From Haliscomenobacter sp. (GTDB lineage Bacteria; Bacteroidota; Bacteroidia; Chitinophagales; Saprospiraceae), in assembly GCF_016718685.1 (NCBI RefSeq), contig NZ_JADKCX010000017.1:1-64000 (forward strand): DNA of 64,000 nucleotides, in the 5' to 3' direction. Below the pieces are notes generated by a model. That model ran no database searches, was not told the origin of the DNA, and saw only the letters and a program-made list of their open reading frames with translations. The position numbers and the translations under genes were made by a program. Positions 27,806-38,142 of this stretch are shown here, in pieces. The first letter of the stretch is position 1. Every line of letters begins with the position of its first letter.

Positions 27806-28415
27806 TCCCTGGTTTTTCGGGGTATTTGCTGTTTTTTTACTGATAGGCATTGGCCTTTTGACTTATCCGCAAGGAGACCTGCTGATCCGCTTGAACGACC
27901 ACCGCACCGCTTTTGCAGATCAATTTTTCCGGTTGTTCACCAGGGTTGGAGAGGGTTATGGTTATGCCGTGGTTTTTTTGATTCTTCTGGTGTACAAACG
28001 TCGGGCCGCCTGGGGTGTACCTTTGTTGGGCATCGGTGTTTCCTTGGTGGCCGGGGCAACTAAGGCTTTGTTTCACCAACCGCGGCCTTATCGGTACTTC
28101 GAACAACAGGGTTTGTTGGCTCAACTGGATTTCATTCCTGGTATAGAAATGCACAAAGGCCTGACCAGCTTTCCTTCCGGGCATACCATGGCGGCTTTTG
28201 CATTGTTTTCTTTTCTCGCTTTTTGTTTTCCCCGCAAACCTTGGCTCAGCCTGACTTGTATTGTCGCAGCCCTGCTGGTTGGGATATCTCGGATGTATCT
28301 GGTACAGCATTTTTTTAAGGACGTGTATACTGGGGCCTTGTTGGGTGTAACTTTAGGGGCGATCGCCTATCAATTGTTGAATCAAATCGAGCAAAAGTTA
28401 CTACTTAAAGTATAA
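27783..28415 (+). CDS. PAP2-family membrane phosphatase
   Basis: 210 residues, five or six membrane helices. All three phosphatase motifs are seen: KALFHQPRP, PSGHTM and SRMYLVQHFFKD. It probably acts on a lipid phosphate such as undecaprenyl pyrophosphate or phosphatidate, or on a lipid A phosphate given its translational overlap with the LPS-export permease gene. Start ATG 27783 lies inside the end of that gene. Confidence 0.9.
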   Translation: MQKLFKDNPWFFGVFAVFLLIGIGLLTYPQGDLLIRLNDHRTAFADQFFRLFTRVGEGYGYAVVFLILLVYKRRAAWGVPLLGIGVSLVAGATKALFHQPRPYRYFEQQGLLAQLDFIPGIEMHKGLTSFPSGHTMAAFALFSFLAFCFPRKPWLSLTCIVAALLVGISRMYLVQHFFKDVYTGALLGVTLGAIAYQLLNQIEQKLLLKV

Positions 28416-28465
28416 TTTTTTTACCTTCCGCACAGTCATTATTCATCTTATAAACAGGGGATTGT

Positions 28466-29047
28466 TTGCAGACCAAGCTGAACGACCAAGAATTTTTCGA
28501 TTTGTTGTCCACAAATGCCGAAAAGGCCTTTGAATGGTTGTTCCGCAGGTACTTTACGGAATTGTGCCAGGTGGTGTATCGTGTTACTCCTGATGAGCAC
28601 CTTGCTCAAGACCTGGTACAAGAGGTGTTGTATGAGTTGTGGCGTAAGCGGGATCAATTGATCATCACCACGTCTTTGCGGGCGTACCTCAAACGTGCAG
28701 TGTTGAATCGAACCCTGAATCACCTGCGCGACAATCGAAAGTGGTCGACAGAGGAACGAATGCCTGAGTTGGCCGATCAGGAATTTGACCCTACCGAAAA
28801 CATGCGTGCGGAAGAACTGCAAAAAAGGGTGGATGCTGCAATTGATGAACTTCCCGAAAGATGCAGAATGGTGTTTGTCCTGAGTCGTTACGAGGAACTT
28901 TCTTATCGGGACATCGCCACTGAATTGGGTATCGCTGAAAAGACAGTGGAAAACCAGGTCTCAAAAGCATTGAAATACCTGCGAGAACGACTTCAACCTT
29001 TTTTGAAAGACGGCTTGTTTTTAATGATTTTGTGGTTGGGGACTTAG
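28466..29047 (+). CDS. ECF sigma factor, FecI type
   Basis: 193 residues. Region 2: AFEWLFRRYFTELCQVVYRV, AQDLVQEVLYELWRK. Region 4: ELPERCRMVFVLSRYEELSY, RDIATELGIAEKTVENQVSK. This is the Bacteroidota FecI-like group (sigma-70 family, expansion with FecR partners). The start appears to be TTG at 28466; no ATG fits the conserved N-terminus. It precedes fecR, the TonB receptor and DUF4249 on the same strand and would switch them on when the receptor senses its ligand. Confidence 0.88.
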   Translation: MQTKLNDQEFFDLLSTNAEKAFEWLFRRYFTELCQVVYRVTPDEHLAQDLVQEVLYELWRKRDQLIITTSLRAYLKRAVLNRTLNHLRDNRKWSTEERMPELADQEFDPTENMRAEELQKRVDAAIDELPERCRMVFVLSRYEELSYRDIATELGIAEKTVENQVSKALKYLRERLQPFLKDGLFLMILWLGT

Positions 29048-29221
29048 CTGAAATTTTTGCATTTACGCCCCATATTTGTACAAATTGGTAAACTCTTCAC
29101 CAATTTTGTCAGCTAAATGGCAGAAAAGAGAAGAGAAAACCAGGGCAAGGTATAGGGGGATGTAGTTTACTTTGTGTCTAAAGAGAAAGTTACGCCAAGG
29201 CCCCATACAATTTTTTGACCA

Positions 29222-30237
29222 ATGGAGAAGATGATTCGATTTTTAGTTCGACAGTGGAAAGGAGAAGAAATAGATCCGCAAACCAAATTGCCCGATAGTG
29301 GGGCGGGTGCGGATGCTGCTGCATTGGAAAAAGATGTCAAAAAAATTTGGGACAGCGCTGGGAAATATAAAGAAAAAGCGTTTGAGCCGGATGTAGATGC
29401 CAACTGGCAAAAATTTAAAAACCGGATCCATTCGGCTCCACTTGAAGTCGAAGCCACTCCGGTACGCAGGCTGGTTCCTCGTTATTGGTGGGCAGCTGCT
29501 TCGATAGCTGCAATCGCATTAGTGTCCTGGTTGGTTTTTGGGCAGATGGGTGCTGATTCCGATATCAAAACCTTTGCCACCAATTCCAGACAAATCAAAA
29601 AGTGGTACTTCCAGACCAATCCGTTGTCTGGCTCAATAGCAATAGTGAAATCAGTTTTGGCAAAAACTTTAACCGCAGGAGCTTGCGCAATGTAAAATTA
29701 CGTGGAGAGGCTTTTTTTGAAGTACAACCCAATCCTGCTCGGCCATTTCAGGTCGAAACTCCTCATGGGCTAATTGAAGTTTTGGGCACCAGTTTTAATG
29801 TTCGAGGCCTGAAAATAGAAACACAAACCGAAGTACAAGTGATGCATGGTTTGGTGGCCTTAATGAGCAAAGAACAAGACAGCAAAAGAATCGAAGTGCC
29901 TGCAAACTTTGTCGGGTATATTTCAGCCGATGCAGGACGACTTAATAAAGAAATTTTACAAAATACCAAGGTGTTTGCCTCAGCCCAGGTATGGCGAACC
30001 AGAAAAATCAACCTTGAGCAACGAACCTTGGCGGAAGCCCAGGAAATCATGCGCAGGTATACCGACAAACGGCTGGAATTTTCTGACCCCCGCCTGGCCA
30101 ATTGTATATTCACCTGGACGCTCCAATTAGACAAACCGGAAGCGAGCCTTCAATTGCTGGCACAAAGTGGAAATTTTCGTTTAGAAAAAACAACTTCGAC
30201 CGTTTTCCGTTTGGAAGGAAAGGCCTGTCCTAAGTAA
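29222..30237 (+). CDS. FecR-family anti-sigma regulator, frame interrupted
   Basis: About 338 residues once two frames are joined near 29598, where an A5 run needs one more A to give QIKKVVLPDQSVVWLN. The first part is cytoplasmic, followed by one membrane helix (WWAAASIAAIALVSWLVFG). The second is the FecR domain (LPDGS-like LPDQSVVWLNSNSEISF, RGEAFFEV, VLGTSFNVR) and the C-terminal DUF4974-like domain (LAEAQEIMRRYTDKRLEFSD). It passes the receptor signal to the FecI-type sigma just upstream. Confidence 0.88.
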
Positions 30238-30303
30238 GCTAAAGCTCGTCATTATTACGGGGCAACTAATTCATACCCTAGTTGTCTTGTAGAAATCAGC
30301 AGT

Positions 30304-32950
30304 ATGAAGGGAAAACTTCTACCCGGGCTGATGATTTGTTGTTTATTGGCCGTCTCCAACCTGTTTGGCCAAGAGGCGCTTGACCGCGTCGTATCGATTT
30401 CTTTCGAAGATCAATCTCCCGTCAAGGCACTACTGCATTTGCGTAAATCTTTCGACCTCAACATTGTTTTTTCAGACAACCAATTGCCTCGACGCAACAA
30501 TTTTCCGCTAAGTTTTCAAGAGCAAAGCATTCGACTGATTCTTGATGCCATTCTGGCCAATACGGGATTGAGCTACCGGACCGAAATGGCTGGTGTTGTG
30601 GTCACCCGAACGATCCCCAACTCAAAATGGCGTTCGAGGTTTACCATTCAGGGCATGGTGGAAACGGCGGGAAATGCAGAAACCTTGAATGGGGCCAATG
30701 TTTTTGCCCTCAACCAAAACGAAGGGACACATTCCAATGAACAGGGAGTATTCAGCCTGTCCTTACTTCCTGGACCTACTCAAATCAGCATTTCATTTAT
30801 CGGGTTCCGAACGGATACCTTGTACATCGACCTAAGGCAAGACACTTTTTTACGGATATCCCTACAGCGCGAAAGTCAACAAATGGAAGCAGTAGTCATT
30901 CCTGGTACGCCGGAACGAGAAGGAATGGACTTTGGGCATTACAATTTTGATTTGGAACAGTTGCAGCGCATGCCAAAAATTGGGGGTGAGACTGATTTGA
31001 TTCGGGCGGTACAAATGCTTCCGGGGGTACAAACGGGTCCGGATGGGGTTGGTGGCGTTTTTGTACGGGGAGGCGAGGCTGGCCATAATTTGGTGATCAT
31101 CGATGATGTGCCCGTTTACAATTTCAATCATGCCGCAGGAGTCTTGTCGGTTTTTAATACCAGCATTGTCAAATCAACGTTACTCTGGCCGACTTTCATC
31201 GGTGCTGGATGTGCGGATGCGCGATGGCAATAAAGAATACTGGACTGCCAGTGGAGAATTGGGGCTGGTATCGGGTAGATTGACCGTCGAAGGGCCAATT
31301 GTAAAAAATAAAAGCTCCTTGCTACTGGCTGGGCGTGCTTCTCTGCTCAACTGGGTACTCAGACCCTATTCCCGGCAATTTAAATCACGTAAGGGGGAAG
31401 AAGGGGAAAGCAGCTATGCCTTTTACGATTTTAATGCAAAGTTTAATGTTGAAATAGGGGGGAAAGATCGACTGTTTTTCAGTTTTTATCGAGGACAGGA
31501 CGATTTTGGCAACCAGGGTGATTCTCAGGATACCCTCAATTTGCTCATCAGTGACCGGGTCGGTACGTTTAGATTCAGACAAGTTTATCGCGAGAAACTG
31601 TATTGGACCAATACCGGAGGATCACTGCGTTGGAGCCACATTCTCAACAAAAAGCTGTTCGCCAATACCACCCTTACTTTTAGCGAATTGAATGTGAACA
31701 TTGCCACTGCATCGAGTGATACGGTGGCCATTATTTTACCGATCCCTTCGATTGATTATGATGCTGATTTTGGCAATTATTCTTCCAGTATTCGCGATTT
31801 GGGCGCGCGTACCGATTTTCACTGGGATATAGCCCCCGGGAATAAAGTTCGTTTTGGTTTGCGTATCCAACGCAACCATTTTGTACCAGGTATAGAGGAA
31901 TATGACGACGATTATAAGGAATACATTCCCCCACAGGGCTCGATTAGCCGAACGGTTCACACCACGGGTTGGTCTTTGTACGTCGAAAACGAAAGACGTT
32001 TTTTTGCGCGGCGTCTGTATTGTAACTATGGCCTGAATGTGGCGGGGTGGAACGTCGATAAAAAGAACTACGCCATCCTGGAACCCCGGGTCGCCATCTC
32101 CTATTTGTTGGCAGATTCTACTTATCTGGAAGCCTCGGTCAGCAGGATGAGTCAGTTTTTGCATCTCCTGTCGGGAACAAACATTGGATTGCCTACTGAT
32201 TTGTGGGTGCCTTCAACCGGACAAATTGGCCCAGAACTATCTTGGCAATATACCCTGGGTATCCGTAGAAATTTATGGCGAGGCTGGAATTTAGGGATAG
32301 AAGGGTATTTTAAACAAATGAAAAACCTGGTCAATTATTCCGAAGGTGCCAATTTCCTGGACGATTGGGAACAAAACATCACCGTTGGCTCAGGAAGAGC
32401 ATATGGTTTGGACATGATGTTGCGCAAAGATGCGGGTAGAATCAATGGATACATTGCCTACACTTTGGGGCGCACCGATCGTATTTTCCCCAAAATCAAC
32501 CTAGGTGAACGCTATCCTTTCAAATATGATCACCGACATGATTTCAAAATTTGGGGCGATTTTCGGTTTTCTTCCAAAGTAGATTTATCCGCTTCATGGG
32601 TGTTTAGTTCGGGTTTGGCTTTTAGTTTGCCTCAGGATGCATTTACTGTAGAAATTCCAGGGGTATCACCTCCCGTAACTGTCATCGACTTTGGCCCCAA
32701 GAACAGCTCCCGTTTGCCTGCCTATCACCGCTTTGACATTGGACTCAACCTACATTTTTTTTCCAAAAAGGGGATCGCCCATCATTTTCAATTTGGAGCC
32801 TACAATGCGTACAGCAGGCGCAATCCATTGTATTACCAACTGCGTACTATCTATGTGGAAGAGGATGGCCGCCTGAAAGAAGAAAAAGTGTTTACGGGAG
32901 TGCATCTTTTACCTTTTTTGCCTTCAATTAACTATTCTGTAAAATTTTAG
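30304..32950 (+). CDS. TonB-dependent outer-membrane receptor with STN domain, frame interrupted
   Basis: About 880 residues in two frames joined near 31183. Order: signal peptide, STN signalling domain (SFEDQSPVKALLHLRKSFDL), carboxypeptidase-regulatory-like domain (residues about 110-190), plug (IGGETDLIRAVQMLPGVQT, GVFVRGGEAGHNLVIIDDVP) and beta barrel ending in Phe (INYSVKF). At the joint the plug ends in TSIVKST and the barrel frame resumes at RYSGRLSSVLDVRM; homologues have a KGGFPAR-like segment between, so about ten codons are missing. The STN domain fits signalling through the FecR and FecI genes upstream. The ligand is unknown. Confidence 0.87.
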
Positions 32951-33040
32951 TTAAATTTGTCTGATTTTTTACAAATCTGACCAACGAAAGCGTCTTATTT
33001 TCCGTCAATTCAAAATGATCAGGCATTTAAACGGCTTAAT

Positions 33041-33966
33041 GTGAAAAAAAATCTACGAGGCATATTATCGCTGAGCCTTTTGGCACTCCTCTTTGGTTGT
33101 GAAAAACCACAGTTATCGGACCTGTATCAGCACAAGCCTCGTCTGGTTGTCATTTCAAATTTCACTACCCTGGACGGGATTCAAGTCAAGGTATCCAAAA
33201 GCCGCTCACCACTGGATAATGGGGAACTGAGTACATTACGAATGCCAAAGTAGAAATCTGGGAGGGAGAGCAATTGCTTGAACGCCTCAATTTGAACGAC
33301 ACCCGGGAGGAAAAAATACCTTTTTATACCAGTGAAGTCATCAAACCACGCATAGGGGTCGATTATACCGTCAAAGTTAGTGCACCTGGTTTCGAAACGG
33401 TTACAGCTACCAGTCGCATTCCGGAAAGCGTAAATCTGGATAGCGTTTTGGTGGAAAAATTGAAAGCTACTCCCGATGACCCGGGTTTTGTGCGGTACGA
33501 TTTTGATCTGGCCATCTATTTTACCGATCCTTTAATTGAACGCAATTTTTATCATGTCAATGTGTTTCAAAAAAGCATGACACCACTTAAAGATGGAGTA
33601 GATTTTTTGGAACAAACCAAAAAACTGGTCTTTGGCTCTGAAGTCAATTCCAATTATATCGTTGCCAATTACGATGGTGGCCTTTTGATTGAAGACAAGC
33701 TCATTGACGGTCGTGCCATCCGCATCCCTATCCCCATTTCGATGCGGATGCCTGCTCATTTGCAGAATTTTGACGAGCTGATTGTAGAACTACGCTCCGT
33801 CTCTGAAGAATATTACCTTTTCCATTCTACCGTTAGTCGACAACAAGACAATGATGATTTACCCTTCTCTGATCCAGTAGTATTGTTCAACAACATTCGC
33901 AATGGGCAAGGGGTCTTTGCTGGTTATAGTCAAGCCAAGCAGGCTGTGGTCATCAAACCTAAGTAA
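33041..33966 (+). CDS. DUF4249 lipoprotein, frame interrupted
   Basis: About 308 residues from GTG 33041 (VKKNLRGILSLSLLALLFGC, lipobox Cys). The frame shifts near 33228 and continues as ITNAKVEIWEGEQLL with VDYTVKVSAPGFETVTATSR and a C-terminal FNNIRNGQGVFAGY, which is the DUF4249 signature ending. DUF4249 genes regularly follow STN-type TonB receptors in Bacteroidota and are thought to be surface lipoproteins working with the receptor. Confidence 0.87.
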
Positions 33967-34144
33967 GGGGTAATTTTTACGGTGATTTGGTCTTTTGTGC
34001 CGTTCCGATGACTATTCTTTCCTTTTTTTTATTTTTTTCCAATAAATCACTTGCTGGCGTGGGGGTAACCCAATTCTTATGTGTCAAGGAGTTGTGTATT
34101 TAGCAAAATCACCCAACTTTTTTCATTGAAAAAACTCTTGACTC

Positions 34145-34867
34145 ATGACCATATACGCCAATAACAACCGCAAAAGAAATCTGGGCAATACCCTGGAAGC
34201 CAAAATGGCTTTCATCGAACGCTTCGCTTTGTTTTCCTGCCTTAGTCCTGAAGAGAAGTTAGTGTTGGCCAATCAGATGGAACATCGCGAGAAATCCCGC
34301 TATAGTTTTGTGTACGAGACCGGTGAAGGCTCGGAGGTACTTTACCTCTTGGCAGAAGGAGCCATCAAAATTGGGGCCACTTCACACGATGGTAAAGAAG
34401 TCATCAAAGCCTTGATTCATCCCCTGGCCATGTTTGGCGAATTGGGCTTGGTCGGTGAGGTTCGCCGCCAAGAATTTGCGCAGGTCATGAAAGAAGAAGT
34501 CGTATTGTTTGCGGTGAAAGTGGAGGATTTTCGTCGTTTAATGCGCCAAAACTTTGAACTCTGCAACCGGGTAATGCTCTATTTGGGCAGCCGCCTTAGC
34601 CTGGCCGAGCAAAAAATGGAATCGCTGATCTTTAAAGATGCCCGTACCCGCATTGTGGATTTTATCAAAGATTCCGTTTCGGATCGGGGGCAGCGTGTAG
34701 GATATGAAATGTTGTTGCGCCATTCCTTGACCCATCAAGACATTGCCAACATTACCTGTACATCTCGGCAAACGGTAACCCTGGTCTTGAATGAATTGCG
34801 CAAATCTGACCTGATTTATTTCAATCGGGGTAAGATATTGGTGCGGGATTTGGCGCGCTTGGCGTGA
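34145..34867 (+). CDS. Crp/Fnr-family transcriptional regulator
   Basis: 240 residues. cNMP-binding roll: RYSFVYETGEGSEVLYLLAE, GAIKIGATSHDGKEVIKAL, FGELGLVGEVRRQEFAQVM. Winged helix: LTHQDIANITCTSRQTVTLV, LNELRKSDLIYFNRGKILV. No Cys cluster for an Fnr iron-sulfur centre. A single gene after 178 nt of AT-rich sequence, convergent with the RNA methyltransferase gene. Confidence 0.9.
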   Translation: MTIYANNNRKRNLGNTLEAKMAFIERFALFSCLSPEEKLVLANQMEHREKSRYSFVYETGEGSEVLYLLAEGAIKIGATSHDGKEVIKALIHPLAMFGELGLVGEVRRQEFAQVMKEEVVLFAVKVEDFRRLMRQNFELCNRVMLYLGSRLSLAEQKMESLIFKDARTRIVDFIKDSVSDRGQRVGYEMLLRHSLTHQDIANITCTSRQTVTLVLNELRKSDLIYFNRGKILVRDLARLA

Positions 34868-34890
34868 CCACCCCCGCACTCACACCCTTT

Positions 34891-36231
34891 CTAACCCATT
34901 CTTATTCGCCATTCCTTCGGGAAATAATTGTTGATTCTCCCTTTGATGTTCTTGATCCATCCCAGGTTGATGCCTTCGTAACTGACGAGGCCCCAACTCC
35001 CGGTGACCTCGTTTAGTTCGATTGGTTCTTTGCGTAAGTATTGCAAAGCAGTGGCCAGATCAAGACTGAAATTGGGAATAGCGGGATGCACAACCGCACT
35101 GAGGGCCAGCGATGCAGCAGGTACAAAATCCTGATGTTTGAAAGCTCCCAGTTCCAATATGGGGTCCCAGCGTCGCAAATGGGGACTGAGTTCCTGAAAG
35201 TAGTCAAAACAGGGTTGAGGAATTGCTGCCAGTTCACCATGGGGGCTTTCCAGAACTTGAAATTCAAAAGCTGGATTGATCCAGTCTTTTAACGCGCCTG
35301 TGTTTTTGCGGGGAGTATTTTTCCAAAACCCTTTTGGAGGTGTAGATTTCAATAAAGGGTACTTTTTTTCCTGGCGCAGTGCAGCGATAAAAAAACCTTC
35401 CCCATCAAGGTGGTGGGGATAACATTGGTACCCCAATTCCCGGGCTTGAATGCCCCATTCAGTTGGAAAAGCTAAGGCGATGGGTGCCAAATCCAGGTTT
35501 TCTTGCGACCACTGTACATTCAATGCATTCTCGTGGTCATTGTAAGTACAGGTACAATAGATGAGTATACCTCCAGGCTTGAGTAGCGCGCTGGCTTCGG
35601 CTAAAATCCGGCGTTGGCGTGCCGCACAGTGTTGCACGTGCTCAGGCGACCATTCATTGACTGCGGTGGGGTCTTTGCGAAACAAACCTTCTCCTGAACA
35701 CGGCGCATCAAGTAAAACTAAATCAAACTGCCCTTGTAGTGGGGCAAACTCCCGGCTATCCTGATTGGTGCAAACCACATTGGGATAGCCCCATTTGCTC
35801 AGGTTTTCGCGCAGAATTTGATACCTGCTTTTGATGACTTCGTTGCTGATCAATAAGCTTCCCTCCGACAGCGCCGCAGCAAGCAGGGTACTTTTCCCTC
35901 CAGGGGCTGCCGCCAAATCCAGAACTTTGAGTGGACTGTTCAAATCGACTGTTTGTTGCAAAACAGACAACAACAACATGGATGAAGCTTCTTGTACATA
36001 ATAAGCTCCACCGTGTAGTCGCGGATCAAGTGTAAACACCGGACGAGTGGGTAAATATACTCCTTCTGGATGCCATTTTACTCCGGCGTAATTTTCCTCC
36101 CAATGTTTTAATTTTAGAGGATTCCGACGCACACTTACGGGAATAGGGGAGGAGAGTGCCTGGAGGAAATCCGCATAAGCTGCCTGGCCTAGTTGGTCTT
36201 GCATTTGGGCTGAAAAAGCAGCTGGGAGCAT
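34891..36231 (-). CDS. rsmF: RsmF-like 16S rRNA m5C methyltransferase (NOL1/NOP2/Sun)
   Basis: 446 residues. SAM site VLDLAAAPGGKSTLLAAAL, the two catalytic Cys in DAPCSGEGLFRKD and IYCTCTYNDHENA. The C-terminal 150 residues resemble the RsmF/PUA-like extension (RNA binding; GSWGLVSYEGINLGWIKNIK). It methylates a cytosine in rRNA (C1407 in E. coli), though tRNA homologues cannot be ruled out. Confidence 0.88.
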   Translation of the reverse strand: MLPAAFSAQMQDQLGQAAYADFLQALSSPIPVSVRRNPLKLKHWEENYAGVKWHPEGVYLPTRPVFTLDPRLHGGAYYVQEASSMLLLSVLQQTVDLNSPLKVLDLAAAPGGKSTLLAAALSEGSLLISNEVIKSRYQILRENLSKWGYPNVVCTNQDSREFAPLQGQFDLVLLDAPCSGEGLFRKDPTAVNEWSPEHVQHCAARQRRILAEASALLKPGGILIYCTCTYNDHENALNVQWSQENLDLAPIALAFPTEWGIQARELGYQCYPHHLDGEGFFIAALRQEKKYPLLKSTPPKGFWKNTPRKNTGALKDWINPAFEFQVLESPHGELAAIPQPCFDYFQELSPHLRRWDPILELGAFKHQDFVPAASLALSAVVHPAIPNFSLDLATALQYLRKEPIELNEVTGSWGLVSYEGINLGWIKNIKGRINNYFPKEWRIRMG

Positions 36232-36245
36232 GATTTGATCAATTC

Positions 36246-36293
36246 ATAAGACTTGTTGTAACGAGAGGCTTCTTGGTACACCACAAGTCTATG
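36246..36293. repeat. Imperfect inverted repeat before the RsmF gene
   Basis: ATAAGACTTGTTGT and ACCACAAGTCTAT form an imperfect hairpin. The left arm shares GACTTGTTGnnACGAG with the repeat at 25494-25547. It lies between the SIS-domain gene and the RsmF gene (both minus strand). Confidence 0.45.
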
Positions 36294-36873
36294 GTTTTTT
36301 AAATAAGGTTTGTTCCACGATCTCACAGACAATATGCCCCAATAGCATATGACACTCCTGAATGCGGGGAGTGTCCTTGGAAGGGATATTGATCAGTACA
36401 TCACAAAGTTGTGCCATTTTGCCTCCATCCATCCCGGTCATTCCGATCACGATCATGCCTTGTTCACGTGCCGCTGCAATGGCTTTCAACACATTGGCAG
36501 AATTGCCGGAAGTTGATAAGGCTATCAGCACATCACCCGGAGTGCCCATGGCCCGAAGCAAACGAGCATATATTTCTTCATAGCCGTAATCGTTGCTCAC
36601 GGCAGTGAGGTATGAGGTATTGACGTGAAGTGCCTCTGCATACAAGGGGGGGCGATCGAAATAATAACGTCCGGAAAGTTCCGCAGCGAGGTGCTGTGCA
36701 TCGGCAGCACTTCCACCATTGCCACAAAACAGCACTTTTTTGCCCTCCTGAAAGGCTTTAAGCAAAGCATCCGCCATTTGTTGGCAGCGCTCCAGCAAAT
36801 CTTCCTGCTCGTGCAGCAAGGTCACCACGTACAAATGGGAAGCAATGCGGGTTTGAATCAACGGATGGATCAT
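36289..36873 (-). CDS. gmhA: SIS-domain isomerase, GmhA-like
   Basis: 194 residues from ATG 36873, overlapping the glycosyltransferase stop by 4 nt (ATGA). Motifs: CGNGGSAADAQHLAAELSGR, VSNDYGYEEIYARL, LSTSGNSANVLKAI, and the C-terminal His (HMLLGHIVCEIVEQ). GmhA turns sedoheptulose-7-phosphate into D-glycero-D-manno-heptose-7-phosphate for LPS or S-layer glycans; DiaA-type homologues are a less likely reading. No other heptose gene is seen nearby. Confidence 0.78.
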   Translation of the reverse strand: MIHPLIQTRIASHLYVVTLLHEQEDLLERCQQMADALLKAFQEGKKVLFCGNGGSAADAQHLAAELSGRYYFDRPPLYAEALHVNTSYLTAVSNDYGYEEIYARLLRAMGTPGDVLIALSTSGNSANVLKAIAAAREQGMIVIGMTGMDGGKMAQLCDVLINIPSKDTPRIQECHMLLGHIVCEIVEQTLFKKP

Positions 36874-38141
36874 TTTGTATACATTATCACCTTGGCGTAA
36901 TTCTCCCAACTCATTTCAGAGGTTTTGTTCCGAATGTTCTCATGAGGAATGGGCGCGTCCAAAAAACGCAGCATTTGTTGAGCCATTGAGTCGATGTCGC
37001 CAGCTTCGGCCAGATAGCCGCTGTAACCTTCCTGGATGGTCTCGGGGAAATGCCCTACTTTGGTTGCCACCAGAGGCAGGGCAAAGTTGTAACTCAGCGA
37101 CTCTATGCCCGAGGGAGTGGCGTAGTCATAAAAAAGCACCACACAGTCGGCCACCTGAAAATATTTGTGTACGTCTTCGTTGGGAATAAATGTATTGAAC
37201 ACCGCAACGCGATCGCGCAGATTGAGTTCATCGATTAAGGCCAGTGGATTGTACTGACGCTCGTCGTCACTTTGCCGCAAGACTACTTTTTTGGCGAGGC
37301 CAAACAGGGCATTTTTGATCTTGGTAGTGAGCTTGGTATTGTCCAGGGTTTGCCAAAATGATTCCCCACAAATGAGCAGAGAAACATCATCACGCTGGGC
37401 TGCCACTTTTTGGAAGGCCGGAATCACGTGATGTAAACCTTTGTATTTGCGGATGAAACCAAAAAACAGGAATACATGTTTGCGCAAACCATGGGCTTGT
37501 TTAAACGCAGCGATATCAAAATCAGCCTTGGGTTGGAAAAGATCGTAAATCGGGTGGTACAACTTAAGCACAGTCTGTTCGGCTGGATTCGCGCTGCGCT
37601 GTCCATCGTAGCTGAGCTGGAATTGGCGCTGTGGATACAGGGTTTGTAATTCTTGATAAGTCTTGAGCGCGTGAACGATGTAGGTTTTTGCTTTGCCGAT
37701 GCCCAGTTTGGTAAAAAACTGATCTACGCTGCTGTTCTCCTTCTGGATGACAAAATGCAAATCGAGGATCACCTCAATCTCAGGATGATGGCGCAACCAA
37801 CTGACGATGCGCCCGATCGGGAGCCCCTGAATGGCAATGGCCCACTGGAAAACCACCTTGTCGGGTTTTAGACTCAGGATGTACTGATAAGTCTGGTACC
37901 AACTCAAGGGGTTGTTGTAGTTGGTGATGTATTTTACCTTGATATGGCTACCTTCCAGCAAATCCATCCGGCTGGATTTGTCGATAAATTCCCGGGGAAT
38001 GATGGCCGGGTACTGTTGTGTCCAGGACACGATGTGGACTTCGGTACCGGGGATTTTGTCCAGTGCTTTCGCCAAGGAAGTATTGTAGTTGGAAATTCCT
38101 CCTTTGAATTTTGGCCCAGGGCCAAAGCAGACTACCTTCAT
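36870..38141 (-). CDS. Glycosyltransferase family 4
   Basis: 423 residues. The GT-B fold is shown by FGPGPKFKGGISNYNTSLAK at the start (donor-side GG loop), FLFFGFIRKYKGLHHVI at the second Rossmann domain, and the retaining-enzyme region VLFYDYATPSGIESLSYNFA with its E. It probably adds a sugar to a cell-surface lipid-linked glycan. It ends overlapping gmhA and begins 1 nt after the epimerase gene, so the set is one operon. Confidence 0.88.
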   Translation of the reverse strand: MKVVCFGPGPKFKGGISNYNTSLAKALDKIPGTEVHIVSWTQQYPAIIPREFIDKSSRMDLLEGSHIKVKYITNYNNPLSWYQTYQYILSLKPDKVVFQWAIAIQGLPIGRIVSWLRHHPEIEVILDLHFVIQKENSSVDQFFTKLGIGKAKTYIVHALKTYQELQTLYPQRQFQLSYDGQRSANPAEQTVLKLYHPIYDLFQPKADFDIAAFKQAHGLRKHVFLFFGFIRKYKGLHHVIPAFQKVAAQRDDVSLLICGESFWQTLDNTKLTTKIKNALFGLAKKVVLRQSDDERQYNPLALIDELNLRDRVAVFNTFIPNEDVHKYFQVADCVVLFYDYATPSGIESLSYNFALPLVATKVGHFPETIQEGYSGYLAEAGDIDSMAQQMLRFLDAPIPHENIRNKTSEMSWENYAKVIMYTK

Positions 38142-38142
38142 A

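Noticed and set aside
28466..29047. Insertion sequence or phage integration near the sigma/FecR locus
   Set aside because: No transposase, integrase, terminal repeats or target duplication was found.
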